From Cacajao melanocephalus (lineage: Eukaryota > Chordata > Mammalia > Primates > Pitheciidae), in the NCBI GenBank assembly GCA_963573385.1, contig CAUYLG010070487.1, positions 18,974 to 82,973 on the forward strand: a stretch of DNA of 64,000 nucleotides, given 5' to 3'. Of this stretch, positions 31,391 through 45,861 are shown piece after piece; positions within the stretch are counted from its first letter, which is position 1, and every line of letters begins with the position of its first letter. The translations under genes were made by a program, and so were the position numbers. The notes under the pieces were generated by a model that was not told the DNA's origin, made no database searches, and saw nothing but the letters and a program-made list of their open reading frames with translations.

Positions 31391-31848
31391 TAAAGCAGGA
31401 AACGCTGCAAGACAAACCTCACCGAACGGGGAAGGAAGGGGTGATTTATTCAGTCGGGAGCAGTGGTGGCATAGTTGCCTAACAGTCGAGCTCACCTAAC
31501 AAAGAAAGTCCCTGCCCTTTTATAGGCTTACAGCTCTAGAAATTACATGTGAAAGGGCCTTGGACCTACAACTCTAGAAATTACATGTAAAAGCGTCTTG
31601 ATACATGAAGTAGGCATGGGGTACGTGACTAAGGTGGGGGTTTGATCCTGTTTAAGTAAAAACAATGCCTTTGGAAAGATTCCTCTATATCATACCCATG
31701 ATCTATAGACGGGATTGTGGTTAGCAGTTGGGGTCTTATCCTTAACTGGGCTGGTGGCGCCAACCAGTCCCTCCTCTGGCTAACTTCTAACTTCTCCTTT
31801 TGAGATGCAATATAGAAGCCTAAAGGTGATTAAGGATCTCCTTCCTCA
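31391..31848 (-). repeat. 5' LTR of provirus 1
   Basis: On the minus strand a TATAAAAGGGC box lies at 31524-31514, followed by an AATAAA signal at 31450-31445, as expected for U3-R-U5. The right edge sits two bases before the primer site. The outer edge (TGAGGAAGG, 31848) is inferred from a TG start and a plausible length of about 458 bp. Confidence 0.65.
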
Positions 31849-32084
31849 AAACAAGTTAAAGGCAAGATTCTTGCTGAGAGAATTAATGTGTGTATTGAGC
31901 ATATTAAGCAGTCTAAGAGCCAAGATAGCTTCCTGACACATGTAAACAAAAAGGATCAGAAAAAGAAGAAAGCAAAAGAGAAAAGTACCTGCAGTGTCAA
32001 CCTTCTTCACTCAGAGAACCACACTTTGTGAGAACCTGTGAAAGAAGCCTACGTTGCTGGAACCTATTCCCTGTGAATTCATAG

Positions 32085-32166
32085 TGTAACCAGGGCAGCA
32101 TCCCCAGCTCCCAGATGCAAAGAGGTTCTTGGCCTCTCTTACCCTGAAGAATGGGGAAAGGGACCC
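32085..32166 (-). repeat. U5 remnant of the 3' LTR of provirus 2
   Basis: Aligns with 38899-38975 of the 5' LTR, both containing AAGAGAGGCCAAGAA on the minus strand. It ends with TTACA next to the ATAG duplication. Confidence 0.8.
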
Positions 32167-32747
32167 CACAGTTATGAGAGAATTAGTAACCTTTTCCATG
32201 TCATCATTTAACTCCTGAGATAGCTTATAGTAAAACTCAGTAGATGTAGTAATTCCTCCAATGCCAGTACCAAGCCCTCCTATTATTTTGGTCCCTACTA
32301 CGAAAGGAATAATTGGGGTTTGCGTATGGCGTGGCCTTGGCAAGAGAATTCTCTGCACCTGAGAGTTGGTGTAAATCGTCATGTGGGGGTGGGGGGCACT
32401 AGGAAGGAGAGGAGACACATTTCCTCAGGAGTATTGCTCAGGAAGCGGTAAGCTGAGTGCCACAAACAAAGAATAAGCCTGGTGCTGGGCAGTTGAGGCC
32501 TGTGGGTAAGTCAATGCAGTTTTGGCATAGGGAAGCATTGGAGTTGTTAGTAGAATTCACACAAGTGAAGTTTGAGGTAGATGGAATTTGTAGATTGGTG
32601 ACCAAGGGACCTATAAGCCCCATATGATTTGAAGGAGAGTTTGTAAGATGTAGGCCAATCTGCAGGGGCAACCGCATAGAGTCTGGTCGCAAATAGTAAA
32701 GTCAAGAGTGATAGTCCTGTTAATGCCAGGATGTAAGTTAGACTCAT
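32166..32747 (-). pseudogene. env remnant of provirus 2, internally deleted
   Basis: Starts at an ATG (32747) with a hydrophobic leader, then a short cysteine-containing surface segment to about 32438. It resumes in another frame with a fusion-peptide-like glycine-rich stretch (GGLGTGIGGITTST) and the start of the transmembrane heptad region. At about 32166 it runs directly into LTR U5 sequence. Most of the surface subunit, the rest of the transmembrane subunit and U3-R are missing. The glycine-rich stretch is of the HERV-W/ERV9 type. Confidence 0.8.
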
Positions 32748-32770
32748 GCGTAGTTACTTTCCTGGGGATT

Positions 32771-33025
32771 TCATTGGAAAAGCAAACATAGATCCTCTAA
32801 TGGCTTGCAGGTGTACAAAGGGTCGTCTCCTGGAACTTCAGGCTGTGGAGTGGAGGGTCTGTGATTTTCTTCAAGAGGTGTCCAGGGATTCAGCTGAATG
32901 TGATGAATCCATGAGTTAATTCCCACCACCTTAACTGCCGTTGGGGTAGACAGAGTAACTGAAAATGGTCCTTTCCATGATGGGCCTAGAGAGGGAGAGT
33001 CTGAGGGGAGAGACTTAACAAGCAC
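32771..33025 (-). pseudogene. Integrase C-terminal segment of provirus 2
   Basis: An 84-codon open stretch with the LGPSWKGPF strand and a following VGINSWIHH segment is the GPY/F-type C-terminal domain of gamma-like integrases. It ends just before the env start at 32747. Confidence 0.75.
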
Positions 33026-33316
33026 TCAGTCTCCAGGGCAGAACAACTCTTTCCCTTTTTCCCTAGGGTGTCCTTCAGGTAAGGTCCTAAGAGCGTGTTG
33101 GTACTTAGCCAAGGAGGTTATATCTTTTATTCAATTTGCTGTTTCCTTGTCTAATATGAGATCATTAGTAAGAAAGGGTCATCCATAAAGCATCTCATAG
33201 GGGCTGAGTCCTATTTTCTGAGGAGAGTTTTGAGCCCTTAAGAGTGCTATTGGAAATAGAGAAGGCCACGGAGGTGGGTTTCCTGTGCCAGTTTCTTTAA
33301 GTGTCTCTTAAGAATT

Positions 33317-36260
33317 TCATTCATTTTTTTCCACTTTCCCTGAGGACTGAAGCCTCCAAGCACAGTGGAGATGATATTGTATTTCTAATGCTTTGGAAAT
33401 TCCTTGGGTCACTGCAGCTTTGAAGGAAAGGCCATTGTCACTTTGAAAACAGTGAGGGAGTCCAGATCTAGGGATTATTTCATTAATCAGGACTTTTATT
33501 ACCTCTTGGGCTTTTTCTGTTATACAAGGGAAAGGCTCAACCAGTTTGCATAGGTATCTACACATACTAACAGATATTGATATTCCTGAGACTTAGGCAT
33601 ATGGGTGAAGTCCATTTGCCAGTCCTCACCTGGGTAATGACCAGTTCACTGTTCCCCAGGAGGAACTTTGCGATGTGCCAAAGGATTATTTTTCTGGCAT
33701 ATTTCACATCCACTGACCTATTTGTTGGACAGCCTTGAAGAGGCCTTTTTCTGTAAACATAGATTTGGCCATTCGATACGTATTCTCTATACCCATATGG
33801 AAGGTTTGATGTAGGGTTTTAAGTACATTCCACTGGCTGGCAGCAGGTAGGAGTACTTTTCTCTCCTCAGTAGCTAGCCATCCTGAAGGAAGAAGATTAT
33901 GTCCCTGGGAGACTGCCCACTCTATCTCTTCTGATGAGTACTGAGGTCTAGTTCCCTGGAGAGGGTTTTCCTGTATTAAAGGCCCTTCTGTAAATTCTTG
34001 TCTAGCTGTCCTTTTGGCCTCTAGGTCAGCTCAGCGATTGCCCTCTGCTTCCTTCTCATCTCCTTTCTGGTGACCTCAGTAATGTAAGATGCTACCTCTT
34101 TGGATTCTTGGACAGCTTATAATAAGTCTAAAATTTCCTTATGATATTTAATGGGAGTTCCTGCCGAGGTTAACTGTCTTTCCTTCCATGTGGCAGCATG
34201 GGCATGCAGAACCAGGTAAGCATATTTGGAATCTGTGTATATGTTTATTCTCTTTCCTGTTCCCAATTTTAGAGCGTGAGTGAGGGCTGCTAGTTCTGCC
34301 AGTTGGGCACTAGTTCCAGGAGGAAGGGAAAAACTTTCAAGCACTGTTTGATCACTGACTGATCACTGACTACTGCATATCCTTCCTTCCAAACTCTATT
34401 TTCCATAAATGAACTTCCATCAGTGTATAGGTTAAGGTCAGGATTGGCTAGAGGAGTTTCTAAGAGATCCCCTTGAGCCACATAGTTCTGGGCTGTAACC
34501 TGCTGACAGTCATGTTCTCTGTCTGGCCCTTCCTCATGAAGAAAGTAGCCTGATTGAGGGCTGCATATGTGTGCAGCTGAAGTACAGACCCTTCAAGCAT
34601 TAAGGCCTGATATTTGAGTAAGCAGTTGTCGGACAGCCATAAGCCTCATTTAGAGGCCAGAATTCCAGCTACATCGTGTGAAGTCCATACAGTTAGATCT
34701 TTCCCTTGACCTATTTTAACAGATTCTGAGACCAATATAGCCACCGTGGCTATGACCTGCCAGCAATGTGGCCAGCCTTTTGCTACTGCATCATTTTCCT
34801 TACTTAGATATGCCACCGGTTGTGGTGTGGTCCCCCGAGTCTGGGTGAGAACCCCCAGTGTCACTCCTGACTTTTCTGTAGCATATATGGAGAAGTCGTT
34901 CCCTGTAGGAAGGCTTAGAGCTGGAGCCTGCAGTAGTGCCTGCTTCAGGGTCTGAAAGGCTGCCTCAGCTATAGGCTCCCATTGAATTAGATGGGCATTA
35001 ACCTTTTGGGTTTCCTTAATCAGAGTGTATAGGGGTTTGGCTATTTCACCATATCTGAGAATCCACAATCGGCAGAAACCAGGTATTCCTAAGATTTCCT
35101 GTAAATGTTTTAAGGTTTTTGGATGGGGAAAGGCCAGTATGGGTTGGAGACATTCTCCATCAAGCGCTCGAGTGCCCTTAGACAAGACAAGTCCCAGGTA
35201 TTTTACCTGCTGTCTACAAAGTTGGGCTTTTGATTTGGAAACTTTATATCCACAGGAGGCTAGAAAGTTTAGGAGGTCCTGGGTGGCCTGCTGACACTAG
35301 GTTTCTGAGTTAGCAGTTAAAAGTAAGTCATCCATATATTGAAGAGCCAGGGTACCTGGATGTGAAAAATGACTAAGGTTCTGGGCTAGAGCCTGGCCAA
35401 ACAGGTGGGGACTATCTTGAAAGCCCTAGGGTAACACCGTCCAGGTGAGCTGAGAATTCTGGTCTAAAGGGTCTTCAAAGGCGAACAGAAACTGGAAGTC
35501 AGGATGTAATGGAACACAGAAAAAGGCATACTTAAGGTCCAGGACTGTAAACCTGGACCTTAAGGATGTGCCTCTCCTGGTATTTGAGAGAACAAGATGC
35601 ATGGCTTGGGTTCAGCTGGGTATAAAGGGATCACAGCTTCATTAATAAGCCTCAGATCTTACGCTAGCCTCATTTGTCCATTAGGTTTTTGTACTCCTAA
35701 AATTGGAGTATTACAAGGGCTGTTACGGGACCTCACTAGACCCTGAGATTTTAAGTTCCTTACAATATCCTGTAGCCCCTTTTTGGCTTCCGGTCTTAGG
35801 GGGTACTGCCTTTGGTAAGGAAAAGAGGTGGGATCCTTTAGCCTTATTTGAATTGGGCAGACATTCTTTGCCCACCCAAATTGTGCCTCCATTGCCCACA
35901 CATCGAGATTAATTCCTTCTTTAAATAATGGGCAGCACAGAGGGATTTCCTCCTTAACAATGTTCATATAAATAACGGTTCCTGCTCTGGCTCACAGGTC
36001 CCACCCTAGTAAGGGAGTGGGACTTTCCGGCACGATGAAGAAGGCATGAGAGAAGAGCATATCTCCCCATTGATAGCTTAGGGGCTGGGAGAAATACTGA
36101 GAGGCTGCCTGTCCTAGGACTTCTCAGACAGTTTCAGACTTGGAGGACAACTGTCCAGGACAGGAAAACAAAACTAAGATGGCCGTGCCAGTGTCCAGAA
36201 GATCAACCTCCTGGCCCTCTATGGTTAGCTTTACCCAGGGCTCAGTGAGGGTTATGGCTT
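33317..36260 (-). pseudogene. pol pseudogene of provirus 2 (protease, RT, RNase H, integrase part)
   Basis: The protease active site LLDTGTA is readable near 36206-36180. RT starts near 35967 and keeps the YMDD catalytic box at about 35332-35320. The connection/RNase H region covers 35185-34646 and 34481-34117 with TDGSS and TDSKYA boxes intact. The integrase zinc-finger CXXC is readable near 33710-33690, and a core segment lies at 33565-33317. Stops and shifts separate these blocks. Confidence 0.85.
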
Positions 36261-36285
36261 GTGCTGGCACTTGCCCCAGGCACCC

Positions 36286-37760
36286 TCAATCCTGCTGTTG
36301 AGTCATCTGGTTAGCCACCTCAGGCCCTGGGAACCTTTGTCCCCTGGGACAGTGTGCCTTCCACTGATCCCCTTGGCACAGTGGGCAAGGAGGATGAGAT
36401 AGTCCGTTCCTCTGGGGACAATCTTTCTTAAAGTGTCCCAGTAGGCTGCAGTGGTAGCAAGCTCTGCCAGACTGGTGGCTAACCCAAGCCTTTCCCTCTT
36501 TCAAGCCCCTTGGGTCTGCTTGCCTGAAGGCCATGACTAGGGCTGTGGCCTTTCTCTTGTCCCTCCTGTCCCTTTCAGCCTGTTCCTCCTGGTCTCTATT
36601 ATGGAACACCGAGGTTGCTAGATTTAGTAATGATTCTAGACTCTGTTCTGGCCCAAGGGCTAGCTTCTGCAGCTTCCTCCTAATGTCATCTGCTGATTAC
36701 ATAATACATTTGTCTTTTAGTATTAGCTGACCCTCGATAGAGTCTGGTGACTCTATTGAGTATGCTTTCTTAAGGCCTCCCATAGGCCCTCAAGGAAGGC
36801 TGTTGGGTTTTCTTCCTTTCCCGGAGTTATGGTGGATAACATTGCCTAGTTCATGGGCTTTTTCCTAGTTTGCCTTAATCCCTCAAGTATGCAGGTTAAT
36901 AGGTGCCTATGGGTCCAGTCCCCATGTCCTGAGTCAGGATCCCAGAGAGGGTTCACACTAGGGACTGCCTGTCTACCTGCAGGGAATCTATCCTTCTCCT
37001 GTGACGTCATTTGGTCATGTACTTGACTACAGTACCAGATGTCCCCAAACTCTTGAGCTGCTACTAGAGCAGCCTCTCTCTCATTGTTGGTTAAGGTCTG
37101 ACTAAGCAATAACATGATATCTTTCCAATCCAATTCAAAGGACTGACCCATGCCCTGCAGAACATCTACGTACTTGTCTGGGCCATCTGAAAACTTTCCT
37201 AAGTCCACCTTGATTTGCTTCAAGTCAGAAAGTAAAAAGGGAATATGTCTTTGGTTGGGCCAAATTCTCCTCCTACAGCCTGTAGGGGACAGAGTTGGGG
37301 CATCCTAGTAGCCTGAGGTGCCTTGGCCGTTTTGGCTTTCCCTGACTCCTCTTGGGTTATAGGAGCTGAGGAGACCTGGTCAGCATCAATGGAGGGAGGA
37401 GCCACAGGGAGTCCTAAATGCAGGGGTAGTCCTGAGGAGGGGCCAGTAGGGCATAGGTTACAAGCCTTACATAGCTGAGGATTATCCCTTAGAAAAAAGA
37501 AAACTTGCACATAGGGGACCTCAATCCATTTACCTTCCCTCTTGCAGAACAGGTCTAATTGTAGAAGGGTTGTATAATTTATACTTCCCTCAGGAGGCCA
37601 GGTTTCTCCACTCATTGGAGGGTATCGCAGCCATGCTTTTTGGCAGAAGAAAATGAGCTGCTTCTTTTTTAAAGACTGTGGGTCAAATTGGTCCCAGTTA
37701 TCCAGGATACACTTTAAGGGTTATTTTGCCTTGGTAAGAGTAGCACCCTTCTGAAATTGA
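36286..37760 (-). pseudogene. gag pseudogene of provirus 2
   Basis: Matrix-like region at 37760-37220 (one in-frame stop near its start), capsid region at 37223-36846 containing a DLGKFSD and QGMGQSF stretch typical of gamma-like capsids, and nucleocapsid at 36609-36286. The first zinc knuckle (CYHCSLLGHFKKDC) is intact. A second, CPLCQGDQWKAHC, has Gln where the zinc-binding His would be. Frames are interrupted. Confidence 0.8.
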
Positions 37761-38870
37761 ACACAGGGATGCCCGCATCCCTGGTTATTCCTTGCAACTG
37801 CTAGCCCTGGGGCATCCCCCAGTTATAACACCTTGCTGTTTCCTTATGCCCTAGATGCGTGATCATCTTCTGGGATCCCCATGTGCCGGGTTTAACAACA
37901 CTTACTGGCATCATGGGCACACCCTCACTGTCTAATGTCCTCTTTGACCACCATAAGGACATGGGGACTGCCAGGATTAGTGGCCTTGTACTGGCACATG
38001 GGGTACTTGAAGAACTAAGCCAGTGAGGCTTGGGCAATGGGTGCCAGTATTCCCTAGCAAGAGTTCAATGAACATAGACCTGACCATAAAACTGCCCTAG
38101 GAGGATAAACTTCTTGAGAAGGGCCTCTAAGCACAACAATCTTAAAGAAGGGAATGGCTGGCTGTATGGCCGAGGCCAGAGCAATGCCCTCAAGACCTGG
38201 CCTTCTCCCCCACCTCACTTTTCATCATAGGCATATGCCCTAGGATTGTGGGGCCTGTAATTAACTTCTTGAGCCTCGGACCAGGTCTGACTATGGTATT
38301 CTAGATGGAGAAGTTCTGCCGTGTGGACAGCCAATCCCAGGCAAGACAAATTGTACATTATCAGATTTTGGCAGCACTCAGTTGAATTGGGAAATTGTGG
38401 GTGACAAAAAAAACTCCAATGTCCTATAGCTTCCAGTACCCTCTAATAGACTCTGGCTCCATTAGGACATAACCTAGCACTGCGGACTAAGGGAACTGGC
38501 CCTGTGTATTTATCCTGTAGGAGGTCCCCATAGGCATAAGCCTGAGGGCACCACAGGCAAGGGTCCCTGGACTGCCACCCCAGGAGCGTCAAAGTCCTAG
38601 CAAGAAGGGTAATAGCTTCATGTGCAGGAAATATCTTAAAGAGCCAGGAAGAACTTTGCCTCATGGAAATCTGGACCCAGGAGGTTGGGGCTTGAAAGGC
38701 TGGGCATGGCTCATATAGGCGGCTGCCACTCCCGTCGCCTGGGCCCAGCTGCTGCAGCTCTTAGATGGCCAGCAGGCACCCGGTTTTTACCTCCTTAACA
38801 AATTTAAAAGAAGGTAAAGGACAGATTAGCAAGTGAAAGGGGTCCAATATCACTCACCGCTCTGAAGTCT
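37761..38870 (-). other. Leader / pre-gag region of provirus 2
   Basis: About 1.1 kb between the primer site and the first recognisable gag residues. It has only short broken frames (for example 38664-38443 and 38037-37801) and no domain I recognise. Confidence 0.5.
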
Positions 38871-38872
38871 GA

Positions 38873-38893
38873 TGTTTCCCGGCTGGCTTGCCA
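38873..38893 (-). other. Primer binding site (tRNA-Arg) of provirus 2
   Basis: The minus strand starts TGGCAAGCCAGCC, matching the complement of the tRNA-Arg 3' end (TGGCGAGCCAGCC) with one change in the first 13 bases and more beyond. It lies five bases inside the LTR end. Confidence 0.65.
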
Positions 38894-38898
38894 AAACA

Positions 38899-39455
38899 TG
38901 TAACTGGGGAGTGTCCCCAGCGCCCAGTTCTGAAGAAGTTCTTGGCCTCTCTTACCCCGAAGAATGGGGAAAGGGGCCCTGGGAGCGTGGTGAGCTTCTC
39001 GTTCGAATAAATATCATGGACCCAAAGAGTTTTGAGGGGTGATTTATTAGGCAGAGAGAGAGAAACAGCTTCCACGCTGTTATGGGAGGAGAACCTGAAG
39101 AGGGCAATCTGTTCAGGTGAGAAGCAGCTGAATTTTAACCTTTGAGTTATTCCCGCCCCATTCATTTCTCATCCAATGAGAGGAGTTCTTTCAAACTTCC
39201 TCTAGAGTGATTGATCTTTGACTCTGATACTGGATTGGCTACTTGGTCCACAGCCCTGAGTTACAGAGCCCCCTCCTCCCAGAGCTTTTGGTGGGATTTT
39301 TGGAGCAAAGGAGCCCCACCTGGCTTTTGTACCTATCCCACCTGTGGGAAACCCAGACAAAGAACTTTACATTTGAAACCTCTGGAGGTGTGGAGCCAGA
39401 AAACTCCTGCCTTTGAAGCCACGCCCCTCGCAGACCCAGGAAGACAAGTCCCTCA
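38899..39455 (-). repeat. 5' LTR of provirus 2 (557 bp)
   Basis: Begins TGAGGGACTT at 39455 and ends TTACA at 38899 on the minus strand. An AATAAA polyadenylation signal lies at 39048-39043. Its terminal 80 bp (U5) align with 32085-32166 at the other end of the provirus. Confidence 0.8.
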
Positions 39456-39459
39456 ATAG

Positions 39460-40512
<1,053 letters not shown>

Positions 40513-40541
40513 TTACGACAAATATTCATTTTGAAATGATA

Positions 40542-41080
40542 TGTGCCGGGGCAGACCCCAGCTGCATGGCAGATGAATAAATTCACTCGGACACAGAATA
40601 CAGTGAATGAGCGGTCTAGGGGTGTCTGTGGCCACTCACCCAAAGGAGTTAACAGCCACCAGCCCCAATACCGTGGCCTTCCCCGTGTTTATTCAGCACA
40701 CATTAAATGACAAAGTCTTTGGGTCAATACCACTAGAGGGTAAAGATTAAAGGCTAGGTTCTGAGGCCTAAGACAAGCACCATTTGCAGGTGATAAATCT
40801 GGTCCCCCTCTACCAGAAAGCATCTGGTTCATGAAATATTAAAGGTTAGTAATGAGTAAACAAGTAAACAAGTTATTCAGATAAACTCCTTTGCATTCCC
40901 CTGCTAACTGCCCTATGCTTCAAGCCTCAGGATATAAGAACTAGCTGCCTTTGGCCCATTCTTGCATCTGAAGCTGTGTAAACTGCCTGGCCTTCCCAGA
41001 GGGTTTTGGGTCTATTTCCTGTAACTATCCCTAATATTTTTCCTTTAATATTTTTGCCACCACCCTGACTGAAATACCAC
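40542..41080 (-). repeat. Solo LTR-like element C
   Basis: On the minus strand it ends CCCCGGCACA (40542) and holds a TGAATAAACACG polyadenylation-type signal near 40690, in a layout like a solo LTR of roughly 540 bp. The upstream edge is uncertain and the family is not identified. Confidence 0.4.
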
Positions 41081-41208
41081 AGATATGCTTCTTGATTTTC
41101 CATGACAGAAAGTGTGTTCACACACGTGTTTGTGTGTTTGCATGTGTACTTCCATTACATTTTAATCTGAACATTGTTCAAACATTTATAATAGTTTAAA
41201 GAATTTTA

Positions 41209-41790
<582 letters not shown>

Positions 41791-41794
41791 GTCT

Positions 41795-42097
41795 TTTTTT
41801 TTTTTTTTTTTTTTTGAGATGGAGTCTTGTTCTGTCGCCCAGGCTGGCATGCAGTGGCGGAATCTTGGCTCACTGCAACCTCAGCCTCCTGGGTTTAAGT
41901 GATTCTCCCGCCTCAGCCCCCTGAGTAGCTGGGATTACAGGCACCCACCACCATGCCCACTAATTTTTTGTATTTTTAGTAGAGATGGGGTTTCACCATG
42001 TTGGTCAGGCTGGTCTTGAATTCCTGACCTTGTGATCTGGCCACCTCGGCCTCCCAAAGGGCTGGGATTACAGGCATGAGCCACCATGCCCAGCCCC
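41795..42097 (-). repeat. Alu
   Basis: T-run of 22 and full reverse complement, ending CATGCCCAGCCCC. Confidence 0.95.
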
Positions 42098-42539
42098 ACA
42101 AGTCTCCAGGCATTGCCAACTGTCCACTATATATATGTATATATAAGTATATATTTGCTGTTTTGACAAAGGCTAGACTCATGTAACCCAAACTCCTGTT
42201 GGGAGAGAGAACATTTCTATCACCTCAGAAAGCCACTCAATAGAGGTGTGTTTTTGAAGTATATGTGTACGTAGATCCCAGCCATTGTAGACTAGTGGAT
42301 TGATTAGAGGTTAACAGAATTAAGCTGGGAGAAGGTAAAGTTTTGAAGGACAAAGGGATTAGTAGATGGCCATCATCCCAGGCCCTGAGAGGCTATTAAT
42401 AACTTGCTGTGGACAGTAAGCAGGTTACCTTGGCTATAGCTGAGTCAAAGGCATCGGATACTAAGTAAAACCTTACTGTGCTCTAATCCTTTTGAATACT
42501 ACACACACAAGGGCTATCCTGTAGGCCTACATTCTGGAG

Positions 42540-42735
42540 AGCAGTGGTTCCCAAATGGGAGTGATTTTGCCCCATAGTGGGCAGTTGGCAATGCCTGGAG
42601 ACATTTTTGGTTGTCACAAGGGGACAGTAGTGCTCCAGGCATCTTAGTGGGTAGAGGCCAGGGATGCTGCTAAACATCCTCCTTTGCACAGAACAGCTCC
42701 TCACAGGAAAGAATTATCAGGCTCAAAATGTCAAT
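42540..42735 (+). mobile_element. MER20-like hAT DNA transposon fragment
   Basis: Begins GCAGTGGTTCCCAA and contains the typical GGAGACATTTTTGGTTGTCAC, GTAGAGGCCAGGGATG and AAAATGTCAATAG blocks of MER20. An Alu monomer interrupts it at 42736; AATGTCAGTAG resumes at 42891. Confidence 0.8.
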
Positions 42736-42853
42736 AGGCTGGTATGGGGGCTTATGCTTGTAATCCCAGCACTTTGGGAGACCAGGGTGGGAGGATCACC
42801 TTGAGCCCAGGAGTTCAAGACCAGCCTGGGCAACATAGTGAGACCCTGTCTCT

Positions 42854-42890
<37 letters not shown>
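42736..42890 (+). repeat. Alu monomer ending in poly(T)
   Basis: Plus-strand left-arm Alu from GGCTGGTATGG to GACCCTGTCTCTG, then 36 T residues instead of the expected A-tail. AATGTCAATAG / AATGTCAGTAG flank the whole block. Confidence 0.85.
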
Positions 42891-42893
<3 letters not shown>

Positions 42894-42899
42894 GTCAGT

Positions 42900-43900
42900 A
42901 GTGCCTGCTGTGAGTTAAGGGTAAGGGGTGTTGATCCATAGGGGGAAAAAATCAATGGAAGTTACATACTAGCAGCAAAATTTTTTTTTCTTTGAGAAAG
43001 ACAATGTGTTTATTTTAGCTTTTAAAATCAAGAAAAAGGAACAAGAAGTCATTATTATTGGTTAAAACAAATACAAAAACATGTGCTTCCGTTTTGGTTT
43101 GCTGTTTGGGGTAGGGGCATGGGAAGAAGCAGCAAGTTCCTCGTGGCTGGAAATGGAAATAGCGCTGTGGTGCTGCATAGGCTCCTTAGGGAAGTAGGGC
43201 AGGGGTTGCAGTAGAAAGATGGAATCCATGATCTTCTTCCACTTGTCTCATCTGGATTCCAAAATATGTCATTTGAAGAATAGCAGAGGGGAGAAAGAGG
43301 AAGGGAGGAAGAGAAAGAGAGTTTACAGTTTGCCCTCTGGCTCTAGTTTATAAGAGGCTCCATTCTTAGTAGGGTATCCAGGACAGGGATAACCAGGAAA
43401 CCAGTACCGTATGAGCTGCTAGACGAATTACGATCAAAGGTCAAATCAGCAAGCAGCTTCCCAGCTCTGCTTCATAGCATGTGATCTCCACACATCCCTG
43501 CCTCCGTGTCAGCCCTGGGAGGATGGCTGACCTGGTAACCTGACCTGTGATTCACTCATGGTGAGGCTAGAAGAGAATCTTTCTCAAAGGTGTTGCAAGT
43601 GATGAGTGCTTTGTCATCGCTGAATTTCAGGCCAATTTCTGCACTGGTTCCTCTAGTGTTTTCATCTCTTTCTCTCTGTGACTTATATCTATGTCTGTCT
43701 CAGATTTAAAATCCCTAAAAAGCAGGTATCATATCAGATAGGCCCCTGGGTTTTTTGATGTTGATTACAATGATGAAGTGCGTGATGATTATGGCTTTGC
43801 TTCTGTGACAAAGTATGTTTAAAAATGTCTCAATACCAGCTTGAGAAATAGCTTTATTTGTGATACTGCAATGAATAAACATGTGAATTGTTGCAAAGTG
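42900..43900. other. No gene recognised
   Basis: Mixed unique DNA with a purine-rich tract near 43285-43320; no open frame or RNA of note. Confidence 0.4.
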
Positions 43901-43907
43901 ATAGGGT

Positions 43908-45745
<1,838 letters not shown>

Positions 45746-45806
45746 AGTGTTTGTGTATTTTCATAATTCTAGATGCCTTATAGTCCTTCTAATATCTTCT
45801 CTCCAG

Positions 45807-45861
45807 AGGACTACATGCTGTTCTTAAGGACTCTCTGCTTCCTGGACGAGCTTAAGATAAG
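45807..45861 (+). other. Candidate noncoding upstream exon of RDH12
   Basis: A 55-nt segment has a pyrimidine-rich acceptor ending TTCTCTCCAG at 45806 and a strong donor AAG|GTGAGTA at 45862, about 2.1 kb upstream of the RDH12 start codon and on its strand. Human RDH12 is known to have upstream noncoding exons, but I cannot match this segment to one. It lies just after an antisense L1 fossil, so chance splice-like sites are quite possible. Confidence 0.25.

Larger units (their letters stand above)
24930..31848 (-). mobile_element. Class I endogenous retrovirus, HERV-E-like (provirus 1), 3' truncated
   Basis: Read right to left: LTR (31848-31391), primer site complementary to tRNA-Glu (31388-31371), a leader containing a GA/CT-rich simple repeat, then gag, pol and part of env. 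All reading frames are broken. The surface part of env fades out near 24.93 kb; no transmembrane part, polypurine tract or 3' LTR is seen, so the downstream end is deleted and target duplications cannot be checked. The tRNA-Glu primer site and the env type suggest the HERV-E/ERV3-related group. Confidence 0.85.
32085..39455 (-). mobile_element. Class I endogenous retrovirus, ERV9/HERV-W-like (provirus 2)
   Basis: A 7.37-kb minus-strand provirus: complete 5' LTR (39455-38899), tRNA-Arg primer site (38893-38873), leader, gag, protease, RT, RNase H, integrase and env. Only the last 80 bp of a 3' LTR remain (32166-32085). Four bases, ATAG, sit immediately outside both ends (32081-32084 and 39456-39459), the 4-bp target duplication expected for gamma-like retroviruses. 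All genes carry stops or shifts. The primer type and gag/env character suggest the ERV9/HERV-W group; a database search would settle the family. Confidence 0.9.
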
